DNA of 35,522 nt from JANMDN01 sp031376285. GTDB lineage: Bacteria; Actinomycetota; Thermoleophilia; Miltoncostaeales; Miltoncostaeaceae. Shown here in pieces: positions 7,253 to 14,818 of the stretch. Every line of letters starts with the position of its first letter. The first letter of the stretch is position 1. The notes under the pieces are model-generated. The model was not told the DNA's origin and ran no database searches. It saw only the letters and a list, made by a program, of their open reading frames with translations. The position numbers and the translations under genes are program-made. The stretch is from contig JANMDN010000007.1 of assembly GCA_031376285.1 (NCBI GenBank), positions 1-35,522 of the forward strand. Direction: 5' to 3'.

Positions 7253-7519
7253 CTACTCGGCGGGCGCGTCGCCCTCAAGTCGGGACAGGTCGGTAAGTCG
7301 GCCGGCCAGGATACGGCTCAGCTCGTCCAGGTCAACACTCGCGAGCTCGCCCGGCTCCTGCCCTTTGCGCCGACGGATCAGTTCGTTTCGAGCGAGGTCG
7401 AGGTGCCCGTGGATCATGCGCCGCCGATAGGACACATCGCGCTCTTCGTGCTGAAGGCGGTCGATGTGCTCCTTGAGATCGGCATTCGAGAGCGCCGTCA
7501 GATCGTGAGGCTCGTCCAT
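7253..7519 (-). CDS. RsiG-like small helical protein (possible c-di-GMP-binding anti-sigma)
   Basis: An 88-residue protein starting at ATG 7519, with AAGGG seven bases upstream. Much longer in-frame extension exists but is antisense-like sequence inside pgsA. The central helix RLQHEERDVSYRRRMIHGHL, continuing with Asp41, contains E26-x3-S30-x2-R33-x3-H37-x3-D41. This matches the RsiG signature E(X)3S(X)2R(X)3Q(X)3D, with His in place of Gln. RsiG proteins of actinobacteria hold the flagellar-type sigma factor WhiG in a c-di-GMP-dependent complex. A single motif copy would suit a homodimer, as described for Rubrobacter. No sigma gene of that type is in the window. Family assignment is likely; ligand and partner are inferred. 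Confidence 0.7.
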   Translation of the reverse strand: MDEPHDLTALSNADLKEHIDRLQHEERDVSYRRRMIHGHLDLARNELIRRRKGQEPGELASVDLDELSRILAGRLTDLSRLEGDAPAE

Positions 7520-7557
7520 GTCCACGCCCTTGACCGCTGGTTCCGGAATATCGGAGT

Positions 7558-8130
7558 TTAGCCGACGTCGGCGCGCTGGCGAGTCATCTGCAATCGCCGT
7601 TTGGCGGGGACGTGCGCGCTGTAGTTGGCGAAGCTCACGATCGAGCCCGCGACGGCTACCCAGAAGAGCACGTCGACCCAGTGGACCCGATATCCCATCG
7701 AAGTCGGGACGGCCACCATCACAAGTGCCGAGCTGATCTTTCCCGGGAGATCGACCCTGGGATCCATCCCCCGGCGCGACATGAGCGCAAAGCCTCCGAC
7801 TGCCAGGCCGTCGCGAGCAAGAAGCAGGATCGGACCCCACGCCGGGAATCGTCCAAGTGAGAGAAGCGCGACGAGCCCCGCGGCGACCAGCAGCCGATCA
7901 CACAGCGGATCGGCGATCCGCCCGAACGCCGACTCGGCGCCGAGCGAGCGGGCAAGGCGCCCGTCGATGAAGTCGGTGAACGCGACCGCCGCGAAGATCC
8001 AGCCCGCGGTCTTCGAGAGTCCGTCGTCGGCTCGGAATGCGAACAGGAGCACAAACGGAATCGCCGCGAGCCGCGTGACGGTGATCGCGTTCGGAACCTG
8101 CATCACCCATCTGGGACGGGTCTCACTCAT
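7558..8130 (-). CDS. pgsA: CDP-alcohol phosphatidyltransferase (PgsA-like)
   Basis: A 190-residue integral membrane enzyme joining a CDP-diacylglycerol to an alcohol phosphate, probably glycerol 3-phosphate, for phosphatidylglycerol phosphate. The family signature DG-x2-AR-x8-G-x3-D-x3-D is complete in DGRLARSLGAESAFGRIADP plus the following LCDR. About five hydrophobic helices surround it. The ATG at 8130 lies three bases after the tRNA-Pro 3' end, leaving no room for a normal ribosome binding site. ATG 8103 (MQVPNAITVTRLAAIP) aligns better with most PgsA N-termini and is a real alternative. Mycobacterial pgsA2 lies in a comparable neighbourhood. The exact lipid product is not certain. Confidence 0.88.
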   Translation of the reverse strand: MSETRPRWVMQVPNAITVTRLAAIPFVLLFAFRADDGLSKTAGWIFAAVAFTDFIDGRLARSLGAESAFGRIADPLCDRLLVAAGLVALLSLGRFPAWGPILLLARDGLAVGGFALMSRRGMDPRVDLPGKISSALVMVAVPTSMGYRVHWVDVLFWVAVAGSIVSFANYSAHVPAKRRLQMTRQRADVG

Positions 8131-8133
8131 CAA

Positions 8134-8207
8134 TCGGGGCGAGAGGATTTGAACCTCCGACCGCCCGGCCCCCAGCCGGGTGCGCTACCAGGCTGCGCCA
8201 CGCCCCG
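8134..8207 (-). tRNA. tRNA-Pro (anticodon GGG)
   Basis: The 7-base acceptor arms CGGGGCG (8207-8201) and CGCCCCG (8141-8135) pair fully. The D-arm GCGCAGCCTGGTAGCGC is standard, the anticodon stem CCCGG/CCGGG encloses loop CTGGGGG (anticodon GGG, proline), and the T-arm contains GGTTCAAATCC. The discriminator is A, and CCA is not encoded. It lies between the Nudix gene and pgsA on their strand. Confidence 0.96.
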
Positions 8208-8218
8208 CGGAGCGCTGG

Positions 8219-8224
8219 ATGCTA
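8219..8224 (-). promoter_or_regulatory. Possible -10 box for tRNA-Pro
   Basis: TAGCAT on the minus strand would start RNA near 8212, five bases before the mature tRNA 5' end. No -35 box was found, so the support is weak. Confidence 0.3.
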
Positions 8225-8237
8225 CCACAGCACCTCC

Positions 8238-8777
8238 TCAACGCCCCGCCGAGCGGCGCTGAGCGAGGCGAAGAAGGCCGATCAATGTCTTGGCGTCGCG
8301 CACCTCGGCAATCGCCCGGTCGAGATCGTTCAGGTGGACCGGGACGATCTCGATCTCCTCCTCCTCGTCCGGGTCCACCGCGACGGGAACGAGATCCTCC
8401 GCGAGGAAGCAGTGGATGAACTCCGTGCTGATCGCGGGCGCCACGAAGAACCCGCCGAGATCCTCCCACCTGTTCGCTCTCCGGCCCACCTCTTCGGCCA
8501 GCTCACGCTTGGCGCACTCGAGCGGTGGCTCGCCAGGGACGTCCATCTTTCCGGCAGGCAGCTCGAGCATTCGTTCTTCCACGGCTTCGCGTGGCTGGCG
8601 AACAAGGAGGACCTGATCGCCATCGACCGGCACGATCATCACGGCACCCGGATGATCGGTGACCTCCCTTCGTACCACGAGCCCACTCGGCCGCCGGTAG
8701 TGCGAGACGCGCACGGAGATCACCACACCCTCGAACATCCGCTCCGAGGAGATCGGGGGGTCAAGCCGTTCGGTCAA
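8238..8777 (-). CDS. Nudix hydrolase, ADP-ribose pyrophosphatase type
   Basis: A 179-residue cytosolic hydrolase of nucleoside diphosphate derivatives. The Nudix box is visible in LPAGKMDVPGEPPLECAKRE followed by LAEEVG, with the metal-binding REx2EE Glu residues. The spacing and the upstream VLLVRQPREAVEERMLELPA are typical of ADP-ribose pyrophosphatases, which split ADP-ribose to AMP and ribose 5-phosphate. The acidic run DPDEEEEIEIV before the last helix is also common in that group. The ATG overlaps the stop of the M20 peptidase gene by four bases. The substrate is inferred from family resemblance. Confidence 0.88.
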   Translation of the reverse strand: MTERLDPPISSERMFEGVVISVRVSHYRRPSGLVVRREVTDHPGAVMIVPVDGDQVLLVRQPREAVEERMLELPAGKMDVPGEPPLECAKRELAEEVGRRANRWEDLGGFFVAPAISTEFIHCFLAEDLVPVAVDPDEEEEIEIVPVHLNDLDRAIAEVRDAKTLIGLLRLAQRRSAGR

Positions 8778-9895
8778 GCAGCAACCGCCCGGTCAGTCAG
8801 TGCGATGACAACCGCGACCATGCGATCAAGGTCGTCGGCGGCGATTCGCTCGTTCGAGGTATGCGGCGCAACCATCCCGTTGCAGAGGTTCACCGCCGCA
8901 AAACCATTGGTGAGCAGGGCATTCGCATCGGATCCACCGCCGGAGAGCACGAGCTTTGGCTGGTAGCCGCACACCCTGAGCGCGTCGAAGGCGAAGGCCA
9001 CCTGGGGGTCACGCTCGCGCAGCGCGTATCCGTGGAACTCGGTGCGCAGGGCAAGCTCGAGATCGACCTCACCCTGGGTGGCGGCCAGCGTAAACCCGTC
9101 GATCATGGCCTCGACCTGGGCCGCGAGCAGTTGTGGGTCGCGGCTTCGCGCCTCTGCCGTGATCTCGCAACGCTCGGAGACGACGTTTGTCGCCGTCCCC
9201 CCTGCGATCGTTCCGATGTTCGCCGTTGTCTGCGCGTCGATTCGGCCGAGTGGGACCGCACCGATCGCGCGGGCCGCGGCATCAATGGCGCTGCGACCGT
9301 CCTCGGGCGAGATTCCCGCGTGGGCCGGGACCCCCACAAAGGTCGCCAGCAGCTTCTGGAGCGTCGGAGCGGACCCAACGACTTCCCCCACCGGACCGGT
9401 GTGGTCAAACACAAAACCAAAGCTCGCGCGAAGGCGTGACGGATCGAAATGCGCCGCCCCGAGCAGACCGATCTCCTCACACGGAGTAAAGAGGAGCTCG
9501 ATCCCGGCGTGGGGTCGACCCGAGCCCAGGATTTCGGCCGTCGCGGTCAGGAGCGTCGCGACCGCCGATTTGTTGTCGCCCCCCAAAATCGTGGGAAGGC
9601 GGTTTCGAAGCATCCCGTCGTCATCCAAAATGACTTCGATGGGTCCGTCCTGCGGGACGGTATCGAGGTGTGCACCGAACATGACGGGTGTTCCCGGGGC
9701 CGTGGGCTCGAACCGGGCGACGATGTTGCCGCAGCCGCAGCCAATCGCGCCCGCCGCGTCATCCTCGGTGACGATCGCTCCGAGCGCCGCCAGACGCTCA
9801 CGGACGACCGCCGCAACCGCGCCCTCCTGGCGCGACGGCGACGGGATCTCGCACAGCTCGGCCATCAAGCGAGCAACCGGACGGAGGTCGCTCAC
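8774..9895 (-). CDS. M20-family metallopeptidase, PepT-like
   Basis: A 373-residue two-metal peptidase. The GTG at 9895 forms a GTGA overlap with the pyrG stop, and the further upstream extension lies inside pyrG and is rejected. Metal and catalytic residues expected for M20 are present: His76 and Asp78 (FGAHLDTVP), Asp107 (GGDNKS), the Glu140-Glu141 pair (TPCEEIGLLGA), Asp164 (FDHTG) and His345 (MVAPHTSNE). The dimerisation lid lies between about residues 175 and 290. The overall form is that of tripeptidase T-like proteins. It is a cytosolic peptide-degrading enzyme; the exact substrate cannot be read. Confidence 0.9.
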   Translation of the reverse strand: MSDLRPVARLMAELCEIPSPSRQEGAVAAVVRERLAALGAIVTEDDAAGAIGCGCGNIVARFEPTAPGTPVMFGAHLDTVPQDGPIEVILDDDGMLRNRLPTILGGDNKSAVATLLTATAEILGSGRPHAGIELLFTPCEEIGLLGAAHFDPSRLRASFGFVFDHTGPVGEVVGSAPTLQKLLATFVGVPAHAGISPEDGRSAIDAAARAIGAVPLGRIDAQTTANIGTIAGGTATNVVSERCEITAEARSRDPQLLAAQVEAMIDGFTLAATQGEVDLELALRTEFHGYALRERDPQVAFAFDALRVCGYQPKLVLSGGGSDANALLTNGFAAVNLCNGMVAPHTSNERIAADDLDRMVAVVIALTDRAVAA

Positions 9896-11556
9896 GTCGT
9901 GTGGATCGCGGGTTCGCTCTCGGTGGCCTCGGTCGGCGACGTGCCCGCGGACCGAGCCTGCTCGACCGCGGCGCCGATGAACTCCCGAAAGAGCGGTTGG
10001 GGTCGGGTCGGCCGGCTCTTGAACTCGGGGTGGAACTGCGAGGCGCAAAACCACGGATGATCCGGAAGCTCGATTGCCTCGACCAGGCGCCCGTCGGGGT
10101 TTGTTCCGCTCACCACGAGGCCTCCAGCCTCGAGTTCCTTACGCAGCGCTGGGTTGACCTCGTAGCGATGGCGGTGGCGCTCATAGATGACGCTGCTGTC
10201 GCCGTAGGCGCGGCTCACACGCGTGCCGGGAACAATGGCAACCGGGTCGGCGCCGAGCCGCATCGTGCCACCGCGTTCCTCGATCTGGCGCTGCTCGGGG
10301 AGCAGGTCGATCACCGGGTAGCGCGTGTCGGGATCAAACTCGTGGGAGTTCGCGCCGGGCATCCCGCAAACGTTGCGGGCGTACTCGATCACAGCCACCT
10401 GCATACCGAGGCAGATCCCCAGGTAGGGAACGCTCCGCTCGCGGGCGAACCTCGCCGCCTTGATCTTGCCCTCGATTCCACGATTGCCAAACCCGCCGGG
10501 GACGAGAATCCCGTCGGCCTGGGCGAGCTTGGAGTCGAGGCTCGGGTCGTCCGGGTCGACCCAGTCGACATCGAGGCCGACGGCGTGATGGATGCACGCA
10601 TGCTTGAGGGCCTCGAAGACCGAGAGGTAGGCGTCGTGCAAGCGCACGTACTTTCCAACGAGGGCGATCCGCACACTCCCCTCGCACCGGTTGATCTGCG
10701 CAACGAGATTGCGCCACGGCGTGAGGTCGGCCGGCGGAAGCGGCAGCCCGAGACGTCGGCAAACCACGGAGTCAAAGCGCTCCGATTCCATCATGAGCGG
10801 TACTTCATAGACGTCACCGGCATCGACGGCCGAGATGACGGCCTCGGTTGGAATACCGCCGTACAGGGCGATCTTCTCGCGGACGTCGCGGGTCAGCGGA
10901 CGGTTGGAGCGCAGAACAAGCAGATCCGGCTCGATGCCGATTCGTCGGAGCTCGTTAACCGAGTGCTGCGTGGTCTTGGTCTTCAGCTCGCCGACGGCGT
11001 CGAGGTACGGCACGAGGGTGACGTGCACGAAGGCGACGTTCTCGCGCCCGACGTCGTTTCGAAGCTGCCGGATCGCTTCGAGGAACGGCAGCGACTCGAT
11101 GTCGCCGACGGTGCCGCCGATCTCCACGATGATGACGTCCGCGTCGGCCGACCCGGCCGCCTCACGAATGCGCGACTTGATCTCGTTGGTGACGTGCGGG
11201 ATGACCTGGACGGTCGCGCCGAGAAAGTCTCCACGGCGCTCGCGTTTGATGACCGCGTCGTAGATCGACCCAGTCGTAATGTTCGAGGTGCGAGAGAGGT
11301 TCTCGTCGATGAAGCGCTCATAGTGGCCAAGGTCGAGATCGGTCTCAGCCCCGTCCTCTGTGACGTAGACCTCGCCGTGCTCGTGCGGGCTCATCGTCCC
11401 GGGGTCGACGTTCAGGTATGGATCACACTTCATCAGCCAAACCCGGTATCCGCGGGCCTTGAGGAGCGTGCCGAGCGACGCGGCTGTGATTCCTTTTCCG
11501 AGACCGGAGACAACACCCCCCGTGACAAAGACAAACCGTGGGCTTCGACCCTCCAT
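9892..11556 (-). CDS. pyrG: CTP synthase
   Basis: A 554-residue enzyme making CTP from UTP, ATP and glutamine. The synthase half begins with RFVFVTGGVVSGLGKGITAA (P-loop) and contains KCDPYLNVDPGTMSPHEHGE. The glutaminase half carries the nucleophile Cys382 in LGICLGMQ, with His509 and Glu511 in SQFHPEF completing the triad. The ATG at 11556 is supported by GGAGGAG a few bases upstream and by homology, so a longer in-frame N-terminal extension is rejected. A TATTGT box at about 11589-11584 may be its promoter. It is the first gene of the run leading through M20, Nudix and pgsA to apt. Confidence 0.98.
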   Translation of the reverse strand: MEGRSPRFVFVTGGVVSGLGKGITAASLGTLLKARGYRVWLMKCDPYLNVDPGTMSPHEHGEVYVTEDGAETDLDLGHYERFIDENLSRTSNITTGSIYDAVIKRERRGDFLGATVQVIPHVTNEIKSRIREAAGSADADVIIVEIGGTVGDIESLPFLEAIRQLRNDVGRENVAFVHVTLVPYLDAVGELKTKTTQHSVNELRRIGIEPDLLVLRSNRPLTRDVREKIALYGGIPTEAVISAVDAGDVYEVPLMMESERFDSVVCRRLGLPLPPADLTPWRNLVAQINRCEGSVRIALVGKYVRLHDAYLSVFEALKHACIHHAVGLDVDWVDPDDPSLDSKLAQADGILVPGGFGNRGIEGKIKAARFARERSVPYLGICLGMQVAVIEYARNVCGMPGANSHEFDPDTRYPVIDLLPEQRQIEERGGTMRLGADPVAIVPGTRVSRAYGDSSVIYERHRHRYEVNPALRKELEAGGLVVSGTNPDGRLVEAIELPDHPWFCASQFHPEFKSRPTRPQPLFREFIGAAVEQARSAGTSPTEATESEPAIHTT

Positions 11557-11612
11557 ACCGCTCCTCCGACGTCGACCGAACCCACAATAGCGATGCGGCC
11601 GGCGGGAGCGTC

Positions 11613-11618
11613 TATCCT
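11613..11618 (+). promoter_or_regulatory. -10 box TATCCT for a leaderless gene
   Basis: TATCCT places the expected transcription start at 11625, the first base of the second of two adjacent ATG codons (11622, 11625). No ribosome binding site precedes them and no convincing -35 box was found. Confidence 0.4.
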
Positions 11619-11624
11619 CAGATG

Positions 11625-12164
11625 ATGAGACGAGCCGCCCCATGGTTTGCCGTCGGGTCGATCCTGGTCGTCGCCGGTGCCGCTGTGGCCGCGACCCCGG
11701 GGATCCGAGCCATCGGCGACAAACAGTCCGAGCTGCGCCTTCCGATCGTTTTCGCAAGCCAGGTGGCCTCGGCCCGCGAGGGCAGTCGCGTGCCACTTCT
11801 CCTGCCCGGGAAGATGGTCGTCGACGTGGCGCTCCGGGCACCGAGCGTGAGCGGCGACATCACCCCCGACCGGTACGTCCTCGAGCTCGGCGCGACGCGC
11901 TCGTGCGGCGGCGCGAACGCGTGCTTCGTTGCCGCCTTCATCGGCCAGAAGGGCGGACGACTCTCGGGTGGCCCGAACGTTCGGCTGCGAAACGGGATCG
12001 TCGGGCGCCACACACCGTTCAAATGTGGGGCATCCTGCGGCCCCGACACGATCGAATGGAAGGCAAACGGCGCCCTTTACACGATCCAGGTGAAGGGCAT
12101 CGCGGGCAAGCGGGCGTCGATGATCACCCTCGCAAACAGCGCCCTCAAGGCCGGGCGGCGCTAG
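11625..12164 (+). CDS. Small secreted protein, four Cys, unknown function
   Basis: A 179-residue protein. ATG 11625 is chosen to fit the TATCCT box; ATG 11622 would add one Met. A signal peptide (MRRAAPWFAVGSILVVAG, cleavage near AVA-ATP) precedes a small beta-rich domain. Four cysteines fall in two close pairs, Cys94/Cys100 and Cys134/Cys138, and could form disulfides outside the cell. KGIAGKRASMITLANSALK closes the protein. No known family was recognised. It is an isolated plus-strand gene between two minus-strand runs, divergent from pyrG and convergent with recN, with 12 bases between the stops. Confidence 0.7.
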   Translation: MRRAAPWFAVGSILVVAGAAVAATPGIRAIGDKQSELRLPIVFASQVASAREGSRVPLLLPGKMVVDVALRAPSVSGDITPDRYVLELGATRSCGGANACFVAAFIGQKGGRLSGGPNVRLRNGIVGRHTPFKCGASCGPDTIEWKANGALYTIQVKGIAGKRASMITLANSALKAGRR

Positions 12165-12176
12165 GCGGGCGATCGT

Positions 12177-13922
12177 CTACGGCGTTTTGGACTTGGCTGC
12201 TCGCTTGCGGACGGTCACCTTCGGCGCGCTCGAGTCGTCCTGACGTCGCTCGAGGAGTTCGGTCGCGTGCCGGCGGGCCCCCTCGTCGTCAGGTGAGCTG
12301 CCGAGCATTCGGCAGAGCTCATCAAGGAGCGACTCGCCAGCGATCGGTTCGATCGTCGTTCGAGTGAGCCCGCCGTCGTCGGTGCCCTTCACGAGCCGGT
12401 AGTGGCGACCGGCGGCCGCGGCAACCTGGGGCAGGTGGGTGATCACAAGGACCTGTTTCGAGCGGCCGAGCTCAGCGAGCTTCGCGGCAACGGCCGAGGC
12501 GGTAACGCCACCGATCCCGGCATCAACTTCGTCGAACACCCACGTTTCCGCCTCCCCGGAACTCGCGGCGACCGTTTGGAGCGCGAGCAGGACACGCGAG
12601 AGCTCCCCACCTGAGGCAGTATCGGCGAGGGCCCCCTCCGGGAGACCCGGATTTGCCCGGAGCCAAAAGGTCGCCCGGTCACTTGGCGGGTCGTTGTCGT
12701 CACGAGTCACCTCCACTCGGAGCTCCGCGGATCCCATCCCAAGGTCGGCGAGCTGCGCCACGACCGCACCTGCCAGGGGACGCGCGGCATCACGACGGAG
12801 GCGATTGAGGTTGTCGGCGCAGTCCCGGGCAAGGGCGCGGACACGTTCGCATTCGGCGCGCAGCGCGGCATCGTCGGCGTCGCCGCGTTCGAGGAGTTCG
12901 AGCGCCTCGGCCGCAGCCCGAGCACGTTCGATCACCAGCTCGATCCCCGGGCCGTAACGACGGTCAAGCTGAAGATAGGCCCCCATACGCTCTTCGATCT
13001 CGTCGAGCCTTCCTGGGTTTGCCTCCAGGCGGTCGAGCTCCGCTCGTAGCTCATGGAGCAGCTCTTGGAGCCCGTCCTGGGCGGACGCGAGGCGCCCGGC
13101 GAGGTCGTCCAGCTCCGGGACGATGGCGCCAAGTGGTTTGACGGCCGCGGCGGCGACGCCGACGCCATTGATCGCGCCCTGGTCGTCCTCGTCGGCGAGC
13201 GCGCGGCACGCCGTGTTGAGGCCCTCCGCGAGATGCTCGTAGTGGCGCAAGCGGTCGCGCTCTCCGCGAAGCGCGGCCAACTCCTCGACGCTCGGCCCGA
13301 CGGCGGCGACGTCCTCGACAAGCAGGGCGAGGCCGTCGCGTTCGCGCTGGGCCCGCGCTCGCCGATCGTCGCAGTCCGCGAGGGCACGCTCGGCCGCCCT
13401 GAGCTCGCGTCGGTGGGCGGCGAGCTCGCCAGCGGCCCGAAGCGCTGGCGCGCCGGCAAATCCGTCGAGCACCGAGAGCTGGTGGGCGGGGCTCACGAGA
13501 CGCCGCTGAGCATGCTGCCCGGAAAATCGCACGAGGGCCGCAACGAGCGACGCGACGCCCGCACGCGGGGCCGCCTGACCGTCGACAAGCGACCTGGCCC
13601 GGCCCTCAGCCGGGATCCGGCGAGCGACGACGACCTCGTCCTCGGACTCGACGAGACTCCGCAACTCACGGGCAGGATCGTCCTCGTCGAGGGCGTCCCA
13701 GAAGCCCGGGGGAAGCGCGATCGTCGCTTCAACGAGCGCAAAGCGGGCCCCGGGCCGAACCGCCTTCTGGTCGGCCGGCGCCCCCGCCAACAGACCGAGC
13801 GCCTGCGCGAGTACGGTCTTCCCCGCGCCGGTCTCGCCGGTGATCGCGGTGAGCCCAGGTCCCGGGTCGATCTCGGCCCCAGCGATCACCACGAGGTCGC
13901 GGATCGCGAGGCGAGTGATCAT
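12177..13922 (-). CDS. recN: DNA repair protein RecN
   Basis: A 581-residue SMC-like ATPase acting at DNA double-strand breaks. The N-terminus MITRLAIRDLVVIAGAEIDP leads to the Walker A motif GETGAGKT at 29-36. A long coiled-coil middle follows. The C-terminal half has the ABC signature TASGGELSRVLLAL and Walker B WVFDEVDAGIGG, both typical of RecN. The ATG at 13922 overlaps the nadK stop by four bases; longer in-frame sequence upstream lies inside nadK. A basic tail (RKRAAKSKTP) ends the protein. The tlyA-nadK-recN order is widely conserved. It is the last gene of the long aroC-to-recN run. Confidence 0.96.
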   Translation of the reverse strand: MITRLAIRDLVVIAGAEIDPGPGLTAITGETGAGKTVLAQALGLLAGAPADQKAVRPGARFALVEATIALPPGFWDALDEDDPARELRSLVESEDEVVVARRIPAEGRARSLVDGQAAPRAGVASLVAALVRFSGQHAQRRLVSPAHQLSVLDGFAGAPALRAAGELAAHRRELRAAERALADCDDRRARAQRERDGLALLVEDVAAVGPSVEELAALRGERDRLRHYEHLAEGLNTACRALADEDDQGAINGVGVAAAAVKPLGAIVPELDDLAGRLASAQDGLQELLHELRAELDRLEANPGRLDEIEERMGAYLQLDRRYGPGIELVIERARAAAEALELLERGDADDAALRAECERVRALARDCADNLNRLRRDAARPLAGAVVAQLADLGMGSAELRVEVTRDDNDPPSDRATFWLRANPGLPEGALADTASGGELSRVLLALQTVAASSGEAETWVFDEVDAGIGGVTASAVAAKLAELGRSKQVLVITHLPQVAAAAGRHYRLVKGTDDGGLTRTTIEPIAGESLLDELCRMLGSSPDDEGARRHATELLERRQDDSSAPKVTVRKRAAKSKTP

Positions 13923-14818
13923 GGGCGGCCGAACTTCTCTCGGTAGCGGCGAAAGAACGACGCCTCCGGAAAGATCCCGAGATGGACCTCGCTCCCGCCG
14001 AGCCCGACGGAGATCGATCGGCCGGCCGCGAGGCTCCCGACGCGCTTGCCATCGGAGAGGATGTCGCAGTCGCCGATCACCGCTGCGTTCGTGATCGTCA
14101 GCGTTTCCTCGGGCGCGATGACGAGGGGTCGGGTGTCGAGGTGGTGGGCCGCGATGAACGACACCACGTAGCAGCGGACCCTCCACGACACCGTCGGCCC
14201 GCCAGCGGCGAGGTTGTAGGCCGTCGAGCCCACTGGGGTCGACGCGATGAGACCATCGCACCGGACGGTCGCGACGCGCTCGCCGTCGATGTCGTAGGTG
14301 AGGTCGGCGATCCGCGCCTCGCCTCCGCGGAGAATCGCGAGGTCGTTCACCGCTTCAACCGCGCCGTCACTCCATTCGACGCGAAGCGAGGGCAGCCCGA
14401 GGATCGAATACTCACCGGCAAAGAGTCGGCGAAGATCCCGCTCGATGTCGCCGCGCTCGATCGAGGCGAGGAAACCGACCCGGCCGTAGTTGATCCCGAC
14501 GACAGGCGCGCCCGTTCCGGCCTGTCGTGCGAGGGCCCGCAGGATGCTGCCGTCGCCGCCCGCCACGAGGATGACGTCCGCTCCCCCCGCATGAAACGGC
14601 GGGCTGTTCGGCGAGACGAACTCACGCAGGATCGGGTGCTTAGCCGCCTCCGCGGGAGAGACAATCAGCTCGACTCCAGCCTCGCGGATCACCGAAACGA
14701 TGGAGGGGATACCGTGCTGGGTCGCCTCGGGCGCCTGGTGGGTGATCAGCATGACCCGCCGGGTTGGAAGGCCCGGAACGGCCGTTGGGCCGCCGTTTGC
14801 GGCCGGCACGGTGCTCAC
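13919..14818 (-). CDS. nadK: NAD kinase
   Basis: A 299-residue enzyme phosphorylating NAD to NADP in the cytosol. The GTG at 14818 makes a GTGA overlap with the tlyA stop and is preferred; GTG 14827 would add three residues. The catalytic GGDGS motif is at about 87-91 (VAGGDGSILRA). The second motif is ND rather than the common NE (AVNDLAILRGGEARI). GLIASTPVGSTAYNLAAGGP is the third signature, with the usual Gly-rich NAD contact. The length matches the family. Placement between tlyA and recN is the typical one for this gene. Confidence 0.95.
   Translation of the reverse strand: MSTVPAANGGPTAVPGLPTRRVMLITHQAPEATQHGIPSIVSVIREAGVELIVSPAEAAKHPILREFVSPNSPPFHAGGADVILVAGGDGSILRALARQAGTGAPVVGINYGRVGFLASIERGDIERDLRRLFAGEYSILGLPSLRVEWSDGAVEAVNDLAILRGGEARIADLTYDIDGERVATVRCDGLIASTPVGSTAYNLAAGGPTVSWRVRCYVVSFIAAHHLDTRPLVIAPEETLTITNAAVIGDCDILSDGKRVGSLAAGRSISVGLGGSEVHLGIFPEASFFRRYREKFGRP

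Noticed and set aside
7520..7840. N-terminal extension of the RsiG-like gene
   Set aside because: It runs inside pgsA in another frame; the real start at 7519 has its own ribosome binding site.
9901..11625. Long plus-strand open frame opposite pyrG
   Set aside because: It mirrors the codons of pyrG, has low-complexity Arg/Asp/Val composition and no motif; such antisense frames are expected in GC-rich genes.
11557..11841. N-terminal extension of pyrG by 95 residues
   Set aside because: It overlaps the divergent secreted-protein gene, is Arg/Pro-rich, and the GGAGGAG site and homology place the start at 11556.
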